Shown here: piece by piece, positions 8,158 through 16,032 of the stretch
Numbering within the stretch: the stretch's first letter is position 1
How the letters are laid out: the number at the start of each line of letters is the position of its first letter
Origin: Streptomyces geranii
GTDB taxonomy: Bacteria > Actinomycetota > Actinomycetes > Streptomycetales > Streptomycetaceae
DNA: 64,000 nt
Direction: 5' to 3'
Assembly (NCBI RefSeq): GCF_002954775.1
Contig: NZ_PJME01000004.1
Coordinates: 62,001-126,000 of the forward strand
Program-made: the position numbers and the translations under genes
The notes under the pieces: generated by a model
The model's database searches: none
Seen by the model: the letters and a program-made list of their open reading frames with translations, nothing else
What the model was told of the DNA's origin: nothing

Positions 8158-10242
8158 GTGGGACGTAACACGCGCAGACGCCCGACAGGTCCACGCCGAG
8201 CGACCTTTGCCGCGGTCGCCCTGATGCTGGGCGGAGGTGGACTGGTCGTCGGGAACGTCTACGCCTCCGCCACCGAGAGCGGCCCGGGCGGTGAATCGGC
8301 CGACCGGACGCTGTCCTCCGGGGCCGCCACGATCGACTGCCCCGAAGTCGGCGGCAGACTGGCGGCCGTACCGGACGAGGCGCGGCCGGAGGTGGACAGG
8401 GAACTCGCCGCCCTCGACCAGCAGATAGCCGAGGCCTATCAGCGGCTGCAGAACTCGGCCCGGGAGATCCGGCAGGACGGCGGCTTCGCCGAGTCCGCGA
8501 TCATGAACCCGCTGAAGGAGAAGCGGGCGGCCACGATCGAGCGGATAGCTCTTGCCATCGACCGGGTGGGGGACCGCCCCGAGGGCCTGGAGGACCTGGC
8601 CGCCTGTGTGTTCCGCGAATCCGGCAATCAGCCGGAGGACGAGGGTGAGTGGCAGGACGGGGGCGGCGGGACCGAGGAGGGGCAGGACCAGAACGGCGAC
8701 GGCCAGGACCAGGGGAGTGGCCAGGACCAGGGCGACGGCCAAAACGGTGGCGACCAGGGCAACGACCAGGGCGGCGACGAGGGGCAGCAGCAGGGCGCCG
8801 GCAACGGCGGACAGGCCGGGAACGGTCCTGTCGCCGTCGACTTCGTGGACATCGCCACCGTTCAGCCCAACGTCTCGAACCCGGCTCAGCAGGGCGACGC
8901 CTCCCGGGGCACCTTCACCACCAGCTGCGGGGTGAACGCCGAGGGCCTGTTCAACTCGGACAACGTCATCGTGGCCCCCGGCGTCTCCAACGGCGCGCAC
9001 CACTTCCACGACTACGTCGGCAACCAGTCCAACAACGCCTTCGCGAGCGACGAGGACCTGGCCGCCGCGCGCACCAGTTGCGTAGACCAGGGCGACAGGT
9101 CCTCGTACTTCTGGCCGGTACTGCGCCTGCAGAACGGCGCACAGGAGCAGGACGCGAACTCTCCTGGCGGCGGCATCGAGGGCAACGCCGGGGAGATCGT
9201 CACGCCCCGGCAGGTCACGATGACCTTCGTGGGCAACCCGCGCGGCGAGGTCGTCGCCATGCCCAGGCTGCTGCGCATTATCACCGGCGACGCCAAGGCG
9301 TTCGTCAACGGCACGGCCAACGCCAACGCCTCCTGGAGCTGCACCGGCTTCGAGGACAAGGCGCAGCTGAAGGACAAGTACCCGCTCTGCCCCCGGGGCA
9401 GCGAGGTCGTGCGCACCTTCAGGTTCCAGAGCTGCTGGGACGGCAGCAACATCGACAGCGCCAACCACCGCACCCACGTGGCCTTCACCGACGCCGACGG
9501 GAACTGCCCGACCGACTTCGAGGCCATCCCGCAGCTGGTCCAGCGCATCGTGTACGACGTCGACGCGCCGAGCCTGCGGGACGGCGGCCGTACGACCCCG
9601 CTGTTCGCGGTCGACTCCTTTCCCGAGCAGCTGCACAAGCCGGTCACCGACCACGGCGACTTCATCAACGTCTTCGACGAGGACCTGATGCGGGAGATGG
9701 TCGGCTGCATCAACACCGGACGGCAGTGCGGGGCCGGCGCCCCGAACGGCGAGGAGCCGGAGAACAGTCCGTCACCGACCCCCGCCCCGCCGTCCGAGCA
9801 GCCCTCCGAACCGCCGTCCGAGGAGACCACCGAACCGGCCCCCGACCCCGTGGACACCACTCCCGGCCCCGTGGACACCCCGGGCCGGGACGAGACCGCC
9901 GAGCCCACGCGGACCCCGGACCAGGCGAGCGCCGAGCCCACGAAGAACCCCGTAGAGGCGGAGCCCCGGGCCTACACCTCGCCGCCGGCCACCCAGCGGC
10001 CCGAGACGGCCGCGTCGCCGACGGACGACACCGGCGGTGCGGTCGGCGGCGAGATCGGCAGCGCGGCGACCGCCGACGAGGGCGACGGCGACAACGACGG
10101 TGTCATCACCCAGCCCGCACCGCAGGCGGTCACCGGCGACCTCGCCGACACGGGGACCCAGCTGTGGCCGGCCGCGGTCGGCGCACTGCTGCTGATCGGC
10201 GGCTTCGTGCTGCTCCGCCGGGTGCGGCGCGGATCACGCTGA
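8158..10242 (+). CDS. secreted, sortase-anchored DUF1996 protein
   Basis: A 694-residue exported protein. In order: a signal peptide ([29 protein letters not shown]); a helical region at ~60-150; a Gly/Gln/Asp low-complexity linker at ~155-225; a DUF1996 domain at ~230-520 ([37 protein letters not shown]); a Pro/Thr/Ser-rich wall-spanning stretch at ~530-655; and the sorting signal LADTG, a hydrophobic helix and the RRVRRGSR tail. LAxTG is the class E sortase signal in Streptomyces, so the protein should be covalently attached to the cell wall. GTG 8158 is preceded by GCAGGAG; the open frame starts earlier, at 8017. DUF1996 is common in secreted fungal and actinobacterial proteins; its activity is not known to me. 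Confidence 0.85.
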   Translation: MGRNTRRRPTGPRRATFAAVALMLGGGGLVVGNVYASATESGPGGESADRTLSSGAATIDCPEVGGRLAAVPDEARPEVDRELAALDQQIAEAYQRLQNSAREIRQDGGFAESAIMNPLKEKRAATIERIALAIDRVGDRPEGLEDLAACVFRESGNQPEDEGEWQDGGGGTEEGQDQNGDGQDQGSGQDQGDGQNGGDQGNDQGGDEGQQQGAGNGGQAGNGPVAVDFVDIATVQPNVSNPAQQGDASRGTFTTSCGVNAEGLFNSDNVIVAPGVSNGAHHFHDYVGNQSNNAFASDEDLAAARTSCVDQGDRSSYFWPVLRLQNGAQEQDANSPGGGIEGNAGEIVTPRQVTMTFVGNPRGEVVAMPRLLRIITGDAKAFVNGTANANASWSCTGFEDKAQLKDKYPLCPRGSEVVRTFRFQSCWDGSNIDSANHRTHVAFTDADGNCPTDFEAIPQLVQRIVYDVDAPSLRDGGRTTPLFAVDSFPEQLHKPVTDHGDFINVFDEDLMREMVGCINTGRQCGAGAPNGEEPENSPSPTPAPPSEQPSEPPSEETTEPAPDPVDTTPGPVDTPGRDETAEPTRTPDQASAEPTKNPVEAEPRAYTSPPATQRPETAASPTDDTGGAVGGEIGSAATADEGDGDNDGVITQPAPQAVTGDLADTGTQLWPAAVGALLLIGGFVLLRRVRRGSR

Positions 10243-10246
10243 CGGC

Positions 10247-10281
10247 GACCGGCGGCGCCCATCGGCGCGGCGCCGCCGGTC
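10247..10281. terminator. hairpin terminator between convergent genes
   Basis: GACCGGCGGCGCC (10247-10259) pairs perfectly over 13 bases with GGCGCCGCCGGTC (10269-10281). It sits right after the DUF1996 stop, and its far arm touches the stop of the convergent zinc-ribbon gene. Confidence 0.7.
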
Positions 10282-10555
10282 AGGGCCGGTAGGACTGCTG
10301 CTGCGTGTTCGCCTGGCCACCGGCGCCGCCGTGCTGCAGCTGTTCCGCCTGCTCCTTGGTCACCTTCTGCTCCGCACCGCAGAAGGTGCACTGCGTCTGG
10401 TACTTCGTCGAGAAGGGGAACAGCGGCACGAAGAACAGGGTGAACTTCGTGACGCGTTTGCGCAGGGCGTGCGCGGACGGGTTGCCGCAGTGCCCGCACA
10501 CCAGGGTGAGTATCGCGAGCTGGTAGAGATAGCCCTTGGTGCCAAAGATGATCAT
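10280..10555 (-). CDS. small zinc-ribbon protein
   Basis: A 91-residue protein with two CxxC pairs, CGHC (~residues 20-23) and CTFC (~55-58), forming a zinc ribbon around a hydrophobic KFTLFFVPLFPF segment. The C terminus is Gln/Gly-rich. Such proteins (zinc_ribbon_15 type) are widespread in Streptomyces and have no assigned role. It is divergent from the oxygenase gene starting 66 bases away, so they may share a promoter region. Confidence 0.75.
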   Translation of the reverse strand: MIIFGTKGYLYQLAILTLVCGHCGNPSAHALRKRVTKFTLFFVPLFPFSTKYQTQCTFCGAEQKVTKEQAEQLQHGGAGGQANTQQQSYRP

Positions 10556-10621
10556 GTTCTACGTCCCGTCCTCGGTGCGTCTGCCGGCTGCCTGGGGCCC
10601 CTCAAAAGGGGGTAGTGGATT

Positions 10622-11692
10622 ATGTGCGTCCGGTTCATGGTGAGGGACATGACCGCACTGCAGACTTTCCAACTGCCCCTGACCGTAGAGGGCGGCGACG
10701 CCGACCGGTTACTCGGCCGGGCACTCGTCGCCGCCTGGCAGGCCGACGGTATCTTCCAGGTCGAGGCCACCCCTGACCAGGACGTCGCCACCGGACGGGC
10801 CCTCGACGCATCCCGTGCCTTCGTCGGCCGGCCGCTCAAGGAGAAGGCCGGGCATGTGTCCGACCTCACCTACAGCGGCTATGTCGCCTCCGGTGAGGAG
10901 GAGACGGCAGGGGAGAAGGACGGCTCCGAGATCTTCACCGTCTGCCCCGACATCCCCGCCACCGACACCCGCGTCGTCGACAAGTGGCCCTGCCACGGCC
11001 CCGCCCCCTGGCCGTCCGGCGAGTACGCGGCTGCCATGAAGGACTACATGGCCGTCGTCGGCGACATCGGCCACCGGCTGCTGCAGCTGACCGCGCTGGG
11101 CCTCGGCCTGGACGACATGGACCACTTCACGCGGCTCACCGACGACGGCTGGCACCACATGAGGGTGCTGCGCTTCCCGCCCGCCGACGCGACCTCCGAG
11201 CGCGGCATCGGCTCCCACACCGACTACGGCCTGCTCGTCATCGCGGTCCAGGACGACGTGGGCGGCCTCTACATCCGGCCGCCCGTACCCGGCGAGACCC
11301 GGGGCCGCAACTGGCTGCCGGAGGAGTCCATGGCCGGGCGCTACGAGAACGAGGAGCCCTGGACCTTCGTCACCCCGGCCCCCTCGGTCTTCACCGTCTT
11401 CCCCGGCGACATCATGCAGTTCATCACCGGCGGGACCCTTCTCTCCACCCCGCACAAGGTGCGCCTGGCCGACCGTGAGCGCTTCACCATGGCCTACTTC
11501 CACGAGCCGTCGTTCCAGGCCGTGGCCCGCCCGCTGGAGCCCGCCGACGCCGACGAGTTCATCCACTACGGCACGCACTTCACGAACATGTTCATGCGCT
11601 GCTACCCGGACCGCTCGACCACCGCGCGGATCGAACAGGAGGACCGACTGTCCGTCCTGGAGCGGCTCCGCAAGGAGGCCCTCAACTCCTGA
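10622..11692 (+). CDS. efe: ethylene-forming enzyme-like 2-oxoglutarate/Fe(II) dioxygenase
   Basis: A 356-residue double-stranded beta-helix oxygenase, far closer to the P. syringae ethylene-forming enzyme than to ordinary isopenicillin-N-synthase-like proteins: SDLTYSGYVASGEE, GWHHMRVLRFPP, HTDYGLLVIA, LSTPHKV and HFTNMFMRCYPDR are all present as I remember them from EFE. Iron ligands are His199, Asp201 and His278; Arg287 should bind 2-oxoglutarate. Arg181, Arg326, Cys327 and Tyr328 line up with the L-arginine pocket. EFE converts 2-oxoglutarate to ethylene and CO2 with L-arginine, and also hydroxylates arginine. ATG 10622 has AAAGGGGG nine bases upstream; the EFE N terminus aligns from Met10 (ATG 10649). 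A single-gene unit followed by a terminator. Whether ethylene is really made is inference. Confidence 0.85.
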   Translation: MCVRFMVRDMTALQTFQLPLTVEGGDADRLLGRALVAAWQADGIFQVEATPDQDVATGRALDASRAFVGRPLKEKAGHVSDLTYSGYVASGEEETAGEKDGSEIFTVCPDIPATDTRVVDKWPCHGPAPWPSGEYAAAMKDYMAVVGDIGHRLLQLTALGLGLDDMDHFTRLTDDGWHHMRVLRFPPADATSERGIGSHTDYGLLVIAVQDDVGGLYIRPPVPGETRGRNWLPEESMAGRYENEEPWTFVTPAPSVFTVFPGDIMQFITGGTLLSTPHKVRLADRERFTMAYFHEPSFQAVARPLEPADADEFIHYGTHFTNMFMRCYPDRSTTARIEQEDRLSVLERLRKEALNS

Positions 11693-11715
11693 GCGGGACA
11701 CCGGATTTCCCTGGA

Positions 11716-11744
11716 GCCGCCCGGCGGAACAACCGCCGGGCGGC
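11716..11744 (+). terminator. terminator of the ethylene-forming enzyme-like gene
   Basis: GCCGCCCGGCGG (11716-11727) and CCGCCGGGCGGC (11733-11744) form a perfect 12-bp stem with an AACAA loop, followed by TTCGGT, 24 bases after the oxygenase stop. Confidence 0.8.
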
Positions 11745-11871
11745 TTCGGTGAATAGGTGAACAGCGCTCAGCAAATCGCCCGGCCGAATTCTCGCCGGGG
11801 TGTTCCGCATTCCTGGCTCACGGACGATGGCCGATCACCGGCGTACTGAGGAAAAGGGGCCAATTCGGCGG

Positions 11872-12741
11872 TCAGGGGAGCAGGCCGAGGCGCCGGGCCG
11901 TCATGACGGCCTCCAGCCGTGAATGGGATCCCAGCCTGCGCATCGCACTGCGCAGATAGCTTTTCACCGTTTCGGCCCGCAGGCCGAGTTCGTCCGCCAC
12001 ATCGGTATTGGTCCGGCCCAGTGCGACGCACGACAGCACGTCGAGTTCGCGCGCGGACAGGGCCGGTGCGGCGGGGTGCCGGGCGGCGGGGGCTCCGGCG
12101 CCGGCGAGCCTGTCGCTCAGGGCGGTGACCCGGTCGCGCAGCTCGGTGTCCGTCAAGTGCTGGGCGAGGAGCCGCAGTTCGGCGTAGGCCTCGCGGATCG
12201 TCTCCCACCGGGGCGAGGCCGGCCCCGGTGGCCGGTCGGCGGCCACCGGGGGCTCGTCGAGTTCGGCGAGGCGGCGGGCCACCTCGTCGCGCACCGCCAG
12301 GTTCTGTTCCAGCGCGCGGGCGGTGTCCATGACGGCGTCGACCGTCCGGTCGCCCAGCCCGACGGACTGGCGGACCGCGCCGTACATCACCGCCCGCACC
12401 GTCCGGTTCACCACGACGGGGGCCGCGACGACGGCGCGAATGCCCTCTGCGGCGACCATGAGGTCGTAATGGTGGCTGATCCGCTTGGAGTTGGCGTAGT
12501 CGTTGACCGCGATCGGGCGGTGCAGGGCCACCGCCTTGCCGCCGAGCCCCATGCCGAACCCGAGGGTCAGCCCCATGAGGGCTCTGGTCGAGTGACCGGC
12601 GAACTCGGTGAGCTGGGCGTGCCGCCCTCTGGTCACGACACCGCCGAAGGTGAGGTCCACGCCGGTGGAGTCGCGTAACCCCTCGATGGCCCGCCTGAGT
12701 TGGCGGTCGTCGTCCGAGGCGGGGAGTGGTGTGGGTGTCAT
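11872..12741 (-). CDS. GAF domain-LuxR family transcriptional regulator
   Basis: A 289-residue regulator with an N-terminal GAF-like sensor (residues ~20-150; GLGGKAVALHRPIAVNDYANS) and a C-terminal LuxR/GerE HTH (ALSARELDVLSCVALGRTNTDVADELGLRAETVKSYLRSAMRRLG). There is no receiver domain, so it probably senses a ligand directly. It is a paralogue of the divergent gene at 13026 in the same architecture. ATG 12741 has GCGAGG six bases upstream; ATG 12747 is also in frame. This architecture is seen in regulators of acyl-CoA/aromatic catabolism in actinobacteria, but nothing here confirms a ligand. Confidence 0.85.
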   Translation of the reverse strand: MTPTPLPASDDDRQLRRAIEGLRDSTGVDLTFGGVVTRGRHAQLTEFAGHSTRALMGLTLGFGMGLGGKAVALHRPIAVNDYANSKRISHHYDLMVAAEGIRAVVAAPVVVNRTVRAVMYGAVRQSVGLGDRTVDAVMDTARALEQNLAVRDEVARRLAELDEPPVAADRPPGPASPRWETIREAYAELRLLAQHLTDTELRDRVTALSDRLAGAGAPAARHPAAPALSARELDVLSCVALGRTNTDVADELGLRAETVKSYLRSAMRRLGSHSRLEAVMTARRLGLLP

Positions 12742-12919
12742 GCGCATCCTCGCTGTGCTCCGGAGCCCGGGCGGGCGGCCTGTACGGCTGTACATCCCGT
12801 TTCCCCGGCCGGGCAGCGGCCTTCCGCTCACACCACGATGAGGTAAAGGCCACGGCTCTGCTACCCCCGGATGAGGGGTGGAACGGAGGGGGACGCTCCT
12901 CGCGAACCGGCGGCCGTGA

Positions 12920-12956
12920 GACGTCAATTACTTGTACTCTCAAGGGTATTGACGTC
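12920..12956. promoter_or_regulatory. inverted repeat in the divergent promoter of the two GAF-LuxR genes
   Basis: GACGTCAAT (12920-12928) and ATTGACGTC (12948-12956) are perfect reverse complements separated by 19 bases. With one mismatch the arms extend inward to GACGTCAATTAC and GGTATTGACGTC. It is AT-rich for this genome. The right arm contains TTGACG, which could be a -35 element for the gene at 13026. A dimeric LuxR-type regulator is the likely ligand. Confidence 0.5.
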
Positions 12957-13025
12957 GGTATGCGCTTGCAGAACTCTTCTGCTGGCAACGGGGCACCCTC
13001 GGCCAGGTAAGGAGTCGACGCGCTC

Positions 13026-13883
13026 ATGCTGCCGACGGAAGACAGTGAGGAGGCCGCCGCGGCCCGTGCCGCCGTGCTGGCGCTGCGCAGGGACAGCGGT
13101 CTGCCGATCGCGGGTGCGGCCTGGCTCGTCGGCCCGCGGCTGCTGCGGATCAGCGAGACCAGCGGCGTGACGTCGCGGTGCCGCCGGGGGTTCGCCGTAC
13201 CGGCGGGTGCCGGACTGATGGGCAAGGTGCTGACGACCCGACGGCTGGCGGCGGTCAGCGACTACCGGGCCGCCCGGCAGATCAGCCACGAGTACGACGC
13301 CTTCGTCGCGGCGGAGGAGGTGCGGGCGATGGCGGCGGCCCCCGTGATCGTCGGCGACACGGTACGGGCCGCGCTCTTCGTGGGCTCGCGCGAAGCCGTA
13401 CGCCTCGGCGACCGCGTACTGACGGCTGTCACGCAGGCAGCCCGCGACCTGGAGCAGTTCCTCGCCGCCCACGAACAGGCGCACCGCCTCCTCTCGGAGG
13501 CCAGGGCCGTACGGCGCACCCCCTCGCTCCAGGACGCAGCGGCCCTGGAGCGGGTGCACGAGGTCCACACCGAACTGCTGGAGCTGACGGCGACGATCGA
13601 CGAGGGCGACCTCAAGTCGCGCTTCCACGAGGTGTGTTCGCTGCTGGAGTCGGGCTGCTGTGCCGAACGCCCGGCACCGGAACCGGCGGCGCGGCTCACG
13701 CCCCGCGAACTGGACGTCCTGGCCGGGGTCGCCGCGGGCCGCACCAACCTGGAGATCTCGGACCGGCTCGACATCGGCCTGGAGACCGTCAAGGGCTATC
13801 TGCGCTCGGTGATGCGCAAGCTCGGCACCGGCACCCGCCTCGAAGCGGTCACCGCGGCCCGCCGGGCGGGGCAGCTCCCGTAG
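13026..13883 (+). CDS. GAF domain-LuxR family transcriptional regulator (paralogue)
   Basis: A 285-residue protein of the same plan as the divergent gene: a GAF-like sensor (MGKVLTTRRLAAVSDYRAARQISHEYD, AAAPVIVGDTVRAALFVGSR), a helical spacer, and a LuxR HTH (RLTPRELDVLAGVAAGRTNLEISDRLDIGLETVKGYLRSVMRKLG). AAGGAG lies 11 bases before ATG 13026. The pair probably arose by inverted duplication, or is kept as a cross-regulating pair; a paired inverted repeat sits between them. Its 3' end overlaps an amidohydrolase remnant on the other strand. Confidence 0.85.
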   Translation: MLPTEDSEEAAAARAAVLALRRDSGLPIAGAAWLVGPRLLRISETSGVTSRCRRGFAVPAGAGLMGKVLTTRRLAAVSDYRAARQISHEYDAFVAAEEVRAMAAAPVIVGDTVRAALFVGSREAVRLGDRVLTAVTQAARDLEQFLAAHEQAHRLLSEARAVRRTPSLQDAAALERVHEVHTELLELTATIDEGDLKSRFHEVCSLLESGCCAERPAPEPAARLTPRELDVLAGVAAGRTNLEISDRLDIGLETVKGYLRSVMRKLGTGTRLEAVTAARRAGQLP

Positions 13884-13986
13884 CGCCGGGCACGCCGCTC
13901 AAGTCGCCGGCCTCGCTAAGGGTGTCGCGGTAGAGGAACGGCACGAGGTGCTGGTGGACGTCGATCCGGCGGGGTGCAGTGCTCAT
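13849..13986 (-). pseudogene. N-terminal remnant of an amidohydrolase gene
   Basis: The minus strand from ATG 13986 reads MSTAPRRIDVHQHLVPFLYR, then DTLSEAGDLSG, then unrelated sequence to a stop at 13849 inside the 3' end of the LuxR gene. The R-R-I-D-V-H-x-H-L-V-P-x-x-Y-R opening is the start of metal-dependent amidohydrolases of the ACMSD/amidohydrolase-2 type, including the first metal-binding HxH. Those proteins run to about 300 residues; only ~30 homologous residues remain. The rest has been lost, presumably by a deletion joining it to the LuxR gene. Not expected to be functional. Confidence 0.55.
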
Positions 13987-14002
13987 CGTGGTCTCTGGGG
14001 CC

Positions 14003-14716
14003 TCAGCCGTCGAAGCGTGACGAGCCGAGCGTCACCTGGTGCCCGACGAGGCCGATCTCGACGCCGTCCGCGCCGGCCCGCGCCGACTCGAAGCCGACGC
14101 CCTGCGGGAGGCCGACCCGCCAGTCCAGTCCGGGCCGGTCGACACCGGGGACCGTCAGGGAAAGCTCGGTGCCCTGCGCCAGCAGCGTTCCCGTGGCGTC
14201 CAGCGCCGTACCGCCGACCGTGCCCGTGACCCTGACGCGGGCCGCCTGGCCGTTCGAGCCCGCTGCCCGGGAGACCTTCAGTGGGCCGCCGTCGCCCGCG
14301 AGCCGGGTGAGCACTCCCGACAGTTCCGCGTACGAGATCGACAGGGTGCCGGTGGCGGTGTTCGCCTCGGCGCTGCGCGACGCCAGCGAGGTCACCCGTA
14401 CCCCGCGCAGGTCCAGCTGGAGGCGGTCGACGTGCAGATAGCCGCCCTGGGCGTTGTTCGTCGTGTCGATCAGGAAGCGGCGCGCGTTCAGCGTCACATG
14501 GTCGAAGCTCTCACCGGCCGCCTGCGTCAGGAAAGGGAAGCCCTCGATCGACACGTCCATACCGCCGTCGGTGGTGTTGGCGTAGCCGTACTTCTCCTTG
14601 GCGAGCTGTGTCGCCTCCTTGTCGGCGTAGTGCACGGCGACGCGGTCGGCCGCAGTGAACAGCGCGGCGAGCACCACGACCGTGACCAGCAGAACCTTCA
14701 CCCATCGACGTCTCAC
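14003..14716 (-). CDS. DUF2993 (LmeA-like) exported lipid-binding protein
   Basis: A 237-residue protein with a non-cleaved or signal-like N-terminal helix (VKVLLVTVVVLAALFTAADRVAVHYA) and a DUF2993 body (GMDVSIEGFPFLTQAAGESFDHVTLNARRF). DUF2993 includes mycobacterial LmeA, a periplasmic phospholipid-binding protein involved in lipomannan elongation; in Streptomyces the role is unknown. The GTG start at 14716 has GGGAGGG at a good distance and puts the basic residues MRRRW directly before the helix. Confidence 0.8.
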   Translation of the reverse strand: MRRRWVKVLLVTVVVLAALFTAADRVAVHYADKEATQLAKEKYGYANTTDGGMDVSIEGFPFLTQAAGESFDHVTLNARRFLIDTTNNAQGGYLHVDRLQLDLRGVRVTSLASRSAEANTATGTLSISYAELSGVLTRLAGDGGPLKVSRAAGSNGQAARVRVTGTVGGTALDATGTLLAQGTELSLTVPGVDRPGLDWRVGLPQGVGFESARAGADGVEIGLVGHQVTLGSSRFDG

Positions 14717-14895
14717 GCCGATCCCTCCCCCGCACCGCGCCGAGCCGAGCACATGGCACTCACACGGAGGCCGGTGGAGACTCTAGGACGCCGTCGGCCA
14801 TGAACAGCCGTACGGATGTTCAAGGCCGCGTCAAGGTGTCCGCCCCGCACGCGGGGAACGGACGCCCGACCCGCGCGGGCCGGGCGACCGCCGGG

Positions 14896-15753
14896 TCAGA
14901 CGGCGTCCAGCTCGGCCAACTCCTCCGCGGAGAGCTTCAGTTCGGTGGCCGCCGCCGAGTCACGGATGGTCTCCGGGCGGGACGAACCCGGGATCGGCAC
15001 GACCACCGGGGACTTCGCGAGCATCCAGGCCAGGCACACCCGCTGCGCACTGACACCGTGCGCCTCGGCGACCCGGGCGAAGGGGGCGTACGCCGAACCG
15101 AGCCCGCCCGCCCGGGAGATACCGCCGAGCGGGCTCCACGGCAGGAACGCGATGCCCAGCTCGTCGCAGAGCCGCAGCTCCGGCTCGCTGGAGCGGAAGG
15201 CCGGGGAGAACTGGTTCTGCACGGAGACCAGTCGGCCGCCGAGGATCTCGTTCGCCTGCCGGATCTGTTCCGGGTTCGCGTTGGAGATCCCGGCCAGCCG
15301 GATCTTGCCCTCGTCCAGCAGGTCCCGGATCGCGCCGACCGACTCGGCGTACGGGACCTTGGGGTCGGGACGGTGGAACTGGTACAGCCCGATGGCCTCC
15401 ACGCCCAGTCGGCGCAGCGAGGCCTCGCAGGCCTCCTTCAGGTGCTCGGGCGAGCCGTCCAGGGTCCAGCTGCCGTCACCGGGGCGCAGATGGCCGCCCT
15501 TGGTGGCGACCAGCACGTCCGCGCCGCGCTCATGGGTGGCGAGCGCCTTGGCGATGAGGGTCTCGTTGTGACCGACCTCGTCGGCGTCCCGGTGGTAGGC
15601 GTCCGCCGTGTCGATCAGCGTCAGGCCCGCGTCGAGCGCGGCGTGGACGGTGGCCAGGGAACGGGCCTCGTCCGGCCGCCCCTCGATCGACATGGGCATC
15701 CCGCCCAGACCGATCGCGCCGACCTCCACGTCACCGATGCGTCGAGTGTGCAT
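14896..15753 (-). CDS. aldo/keto reductase
   Basis: A 285-residue TIM-barrel NADPH-dependent oxidoreductase. Visible are LIDTADAYHRDADEVGHNETLI (catalytic Asp and Tyr), ATKGG (Lys), and the phosphate-binding PIPGSSRPETIRDSAAA near the C terminus. It reduces aldehydes or ketones; the substrate is not predictable. ATG 15753 follows AGAGG at 11 bases. Single-gene unit. In the 15754-16032 gap, CTTGCACTCCAGCG resembles one half of a MerR-type promoter, but I could not complete the site. Confidence 0.85.
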   Translation of the reverse strand: MHTRRIGDVEVGAIGLGGMPMSIEGRPDEARSLATVHAALDAGLTLIDTADAYHRDADEVGHNETLIAKALATHERGADVLVATKGGHLRPGDGSWTLDGSPEHLKEACEASLRRLGVEAIGLYQFHRPDPKVPYAESVGAIRDLLDEGKIRLAGISNANPEQIRQANEILGGRLVSVQNQFSPAFRSSEPELRLCDELGIAFLPWSPLGGISRAGGLGSAYAPFARVAEAHGVSAQRVCLAWMLAKSPVVVPIPGSSRPETIRDSAAATELKLSAEELAELDAV

Positions 15754-15969
15754 GTGTTCGTTGCCTCTTCCGGGAGTCGAGCGGCGGGTGTCCAGTGGCG
15801 GGTGCCGCGGTCGTGGGGCAAGGGCTTGCACTCCAGCGTTGCCCGCCGGACGCCCCGGGGTCCAATAGAGGAATCCGAACGCATTCAGCACCCGGGCCGC
15901 TGAATCCCGGTGAGCCGGAGGCCCGTGGGGCCGCCGCTGGTAAAATGGGGTCACACTTCGACACCGCCT

Positions 15970-15996
15970 GGGCCCGTACCGCATGGGTACGGGCCC
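15970..15996 (+). promoter_or_regulatory. strong hairpin in the 5' leader of the DEAD-box helicase gene
   Basis: GGGCCCGTACC (15970-15980) pairs perfectly with GGTACGGGCCC (15986-15996) around a GCATG loop; CC/GG pairs extend the stem past one mismatch. It lies 36 bases before the helicase start and 14 bases after TAAAAT (15951-15956), a possible -10. It could be a leader structure that the helicase itself acts on, or a terminator-like attenuator. No aldo/keto gene end is nearby, so it does not look like an ordinary terminator. Confidence 0.45.
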
Positions 15997-16032
15997 CGGT
16001 GCGTTCGAGGCGTCAGACCAGGAAGGCTCCCC

